This document shows positions 35,247 through 37,130 of a stretch of 37,130 bases of DNA, piece by piece. Source of the stretch: a virus; the IMG/VR virus record IMGVR_UViG_3300009146_000025, positions 1 to 37,130 of that record. One strand, given 5' to 3'. The notes beneath the pieces were generated by a model, which was not told the DNA's origin, ran no database searches, and saw only the letters and a program-made list of their open reading frames with translations. Made by a program: the position numbers and the translations under genes. Every line of letters begins with the position of its first letter. Position 1 is the stretch's first letter.

Positions 35247-36044
35247 TCAGGTCTTGATGATGAACCCCAGCGCCAGGTAGGGGTTGGTGATGTTGACGGG
35301 GGTGGACGCGCCGACGCTGCCCGACTGTCCCGCGTGGGCCGGGAACCCCAGGGCGTGCGTGTGCACCGCGCTGATGCCGGAGGTGGAGACGGAGTGGTTG
35401 TGGAGGCCGTCGGTGGAGGTGGGGATGGTCTGCGCGATGACACCCGACCCCCGGTAGAACCCTTGGCTGCGGACGTTCTGCGTCCCGGCGGCGACGCCGT
35501 GGTTGTGCCCGATGGGCGCGATGGCGTCGGAGGTGTACCCGCTGTGGGCGTGGTCGCTGGACACGTACCCGGTGTTCAGCACTCCCCCGTGGCCGTGGTC
35601 GAAGGTGTGCGTGTGGGCGGGCATCTGGTTGGGGACGAGGGTGGAGGTGAACGACCCGCCGTCCGACCCGAGCGGGTAGAGGGCGTCCGCGCCCATCGGC
35701 AACTTGGCGACCATGTCGGGGACGTTGAAGGACGACCCGGCTCCCCCGTACGTGGTGCCGATGGCGGCGAACAGTTCCGGGTAGGCGGTCCGCGAGTACG
35801 CCGCGCCGTCACACAGCAGCCACCCGGCGGGGACAGCGGAGGGAGCCTTCGACGCGAGCCCAGCCGACGCCGCGCCGTGCATAGCGAGCACGCCCGGGGG
35901 CACAGACTGGTACTCGTCGCCGCCCAGCGCTCGCACCACGAACGGCGAGTTGGCGGTGCCCGCGCCGTCCACGTCCATGCCCTCCCCGCCCTGGATGACG
36001 CAGGCGCAGCGGGCACCCAGGCAGTCGTCGTCGCAGCCAGCCAT
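35247..36044 (-). CDS. Phage tail-collar domain protein, copy 1
   Basis: 265 residues. N-terminal Cys-rich tip (CDDDCLGARCACV), then a tail-collar domain: AVPAGWLLCDGAAYSRTAYP, LFAAIGTTYGGAGSSFNVPD and MVAKLPMGADA. The C-terminal half is built of Gly/His segments (HTHTFDHGHGGV, SDHAHSGYTSD, GHNHGVAAG, GLHNHSVSTSG, VHTHALGFPAH), the pattern that binds iron along trimeric fibre tips such as T4 gp12. Ends IIKT like its neighbour. Likely a receptor-binding or baseplate-tip protein. Confidence 0.86.
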   Translation of the reverse strand: MAGCDDDCLGARCACVIQGGEGMDVDGAGTANSPFVVRALGGDEYQSVPPGVLAMHGAASAGLASKAPSAVPAGWLLCDGAAYSRTAYPELFAAIGTTYGGAGSSFNVPDMVAKLPMGADALYPLGSDGGSFTSTLVPNQMPAHTHTFDHGHGGVLNTGYVSSDHAHSGYTSDAIAPIGHNHGVAAGTQNVRSQGFYRGSGVIAQTIPTSTDGLHNHSVSTSGISAVHTHALGFPAHAGQSGSVGASTPVNITNPYLALGFIIKT

Positions 36045-36054
36045 AGTCGCCTCC

Positions 36055-36813
36055 TCAGGTCTTGATGATGAACGCCACGGCGGTGTACGGGTTGAGGTGG
36101 CCGATGGGCTGGGACGTCCCCGGTCCCGCCCCGGACGGTCCCGCGTGAGCGGGCACGCTCACCGCGTGGGTGTGGTTGGCGTTGATGCCGTACGTGGTGA
36201 CGGAGTGGTTGTGCAGCCCGTCGGTGGAGGTGACGAGCGCGCCCGAGTAGGGCGACGAGTAGCCCGCCCCGCCACCCGCGCCGCCCGCCGACAACCCGAC
36301 CCCGTGGTTGTGGGCTCCGGCGTCGGAGGTGATGCCCCCGTGGGCGTGGTCGTTGGACTCGGAGCCCGTCCCCAGGGTGCCGCCGTGCCCGTGGTCGATG
36401 GTGTGCGTGTGCGGGGGCAGCATGTTCGGGGCGAGGGTGTGGGTGAGGGTGCCGCCGGTCTGCCCCAGCGGGTAGGTGCCCGCGAGCGCACCCAGCGGGA
36501 ACCGGCCCGCCAGGTCGGGGACCGCGAACGTCGTCGCCCCGTCCCCGGCCCCGTAGGTGTCGCCGATGATCCCGAACAGGGTGGCGTACGTCGTCCGGGA
36601 CACCGCCTGCCCGTTGGCGACTAGCCACCCCGACGGCACCGAGGAGCCCCCGTACATGACCACCGTGCCCGGTGGCAGCGTCGACCCGGGGGTGCCCTGC
36701 GCGGAGACGACTATGGGATTCTCGGACGTCCCGACCCCGGTGACGGTGACGTTCTGGCCCGCGACGACGACGCAGGTGCACTTGTCGCCTGAGCAGCCTG
36801 AGCACCTAGGCAT
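36055..36813 (-). CDS. Phage tail-collar domain protein, copy 2
   Basis: 252 residues, paralog of the next gene with the same plan: CSGCSGDKCTCVVVAGQNV start, SVPSGWLVANGQAVSRTTYA, LFGIIGDTYGAGDGATTFAV, PDLAGRFPLGA, then HTHTIDHGHGGTLG, NDHAHGGITSD, AHNHGVGLSAG, GLHNHSVTTYG and NHTHAVSVPAH. Tandem duplication with divergence suggests two tip proteins of different specificity. ATG with GAAGGAGACACGCC upstream. Confidence 0.86.
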   Translation of the reverse strand: MPRCSGCSGDKCTCVVVAGQNVTVTGVGTSENPIVVSAQGTPGSTLPPGTVVMYGGSSVPSGWLVANGQAVSRTTYATLFGIIGDTYGAGDGATTFAVPDLAGRFPLGALAGTYPLGQTGGTLTHTLAPNMLPPHTHTIDHGHGGTLGTGSESNDHAHGGITSDAGAHNHGVGLSAGGAGGGAGYSSPYSGALVTSTDGLHNHSVTTYGINANHTHAVSVPAHAGPSGAGPGTSQPIGHLNPYTAVAFIIKT

Positions 36814-36851
36814 GGCGTGTCTCCTTCGGTTGGGTCATGGTCTCACTTTCG

Positions 36852-37130
36852 CTAGGCGTCGGCGGGGAACGAGATGCCGTCCAGTGAGTGCTCTGAACCG
36901 AGCCCGGACGGGCCGTAGTAGGGGATCACGGAGGAGTTCGCGTCGATGTGGATGCAGGCGAAGCCCGAGGTGCTGCCCCACGACACGCAGCGCAGCCCGG
37001 ACGCGAACCCGTGCTTGAACCCGGCGGGCAGGTTGAAGGCGGGGGTGCCGTACCCGCTGCCGTTGCGGACGGTGCCGCGCAGGTAGACGATGCCGTTCCG
37101 CTTGCGGTACGACACGGGCTCGGTGTAGAC
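36852..37130 (-). CDS. Tail fibre C-terminus (5' part beyond window)
   Basis: 92 codons open to the right edge, so partial; an internal GTG at 37115 is not needed as a start because the frame continues (VYTEPV before it). The sequence SYRKRNGIVYLRGTVRNG, FNLPAGFKHG and LDGISFPADA is the beta-rich receptor-binding end seen in actinophage tail fibres. Confidence 0.78.
   Translation of the reverse strand, partial: VYTEPVSYRKRNGIVYLRGTVRNGSGYGTPAFNLPAGFKHGFASGLRCVSWGSTSGFACIHIDANSSVIPYYGPSGLGSEHSLDGISFPADA

Noticed and set aside
1-37130. CRISPR array, insertion sequence, integrase or attachment site
   Set aside because: No regularly spaced repeats, transposase motifs, tyrosine or serine recombinase motifs or tRNA-like target were seen on either strand.

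Overview
The window is part of a very GC-rich, tightly packed genome of a tailed phage (siphovirus type) of an actinobacterium. The evidence is the actinophage-style head genes (a MuF-like/maturation-protease fusion, a portal and a large terminase), the dense tiling of small genes with 4-base ATGA or GTGA overlaps, many GTG starts, many small zinc-ribbon proteins, and host-like promoters of the form TTGTCC-N17-TATAGT. No integrase, excisionase or clear repressor is visible, so a virulent lifestyle is likely, although only part of the genome is seen.

Layout, left to right. (1) 1-4001, minus strand: the MuF/protease fusion (runs off the left edge) and the portal gene. (2) 4088-9910: an accessory island of small genes lying between portal and terminase, mostly minus strand, broken into short units by terminators and early-type promoters. 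It carries one plus-strand cargo gene, a secreted RTX-like protein at 7842-8447. (3) 10151-20578: one long minus-strand unit, apparently driven from a single promoter near 20613. It runs through zinc-ribbon proteins, a single-stranded DNA binding protein, a ribbon-helix-helix regulator, a full 7-deazaguanine DNA modification set (ParB-DpdA fusion, QueF-like, QueC, a YkgJ-like metal protein, QueD, QueE, FolE) and then the small and large terminase. (4) 20639-30576: further minus-strand early genes, including a DUF932 protein, an HNH nuclease, a Rad52/ERF-like annealing protein and a winged-helix protein. (5) 30741-32978: a plus-strand replication module whose first gene is a lambda-O-like initiator. 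Its linker-encoding DNA carries iteron-like repeats followed by an A-rich stretch, a probable origin. (6) 32975-37130, minus strand: a lysis and tail-tip cassette with collagen-like protein, putative holin, an endonuclease/exonuclease/phosphatase-fold protein, a putative cell-wall hydrolase, two tail-collar paralogs and the C-terminus of a tail fibre (runs off the right edge).

How the parts work together. FolE, QueD, QueE and QueC convert GTP to preQ0. The QueF-like enzyme may process it further, and the DpdA domain would swap the base into phage DNA, shielding it from host restriction. The terminase genes that package this DNA sit in the same transcript. Expression is organised by a recurrent intergenic cassette, read on the minus strand: a CRP-type box (GTG-N6-GNCAC), then a GC-rich hairpin whose loop holds the -35 element, then TATAGT, a conserved GACCCGCC leader element, a Shine-Dalgarno and the gene. 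The CRP-type box sits exactly 51.5 bp from the -10 edge in five promoters. This promoter architecture, the DNA modification operon with its unexplained YkgJ-like member, the origin inside the initiator gene and a switch-like leader RNA at 10010-10083 are the most notable points.
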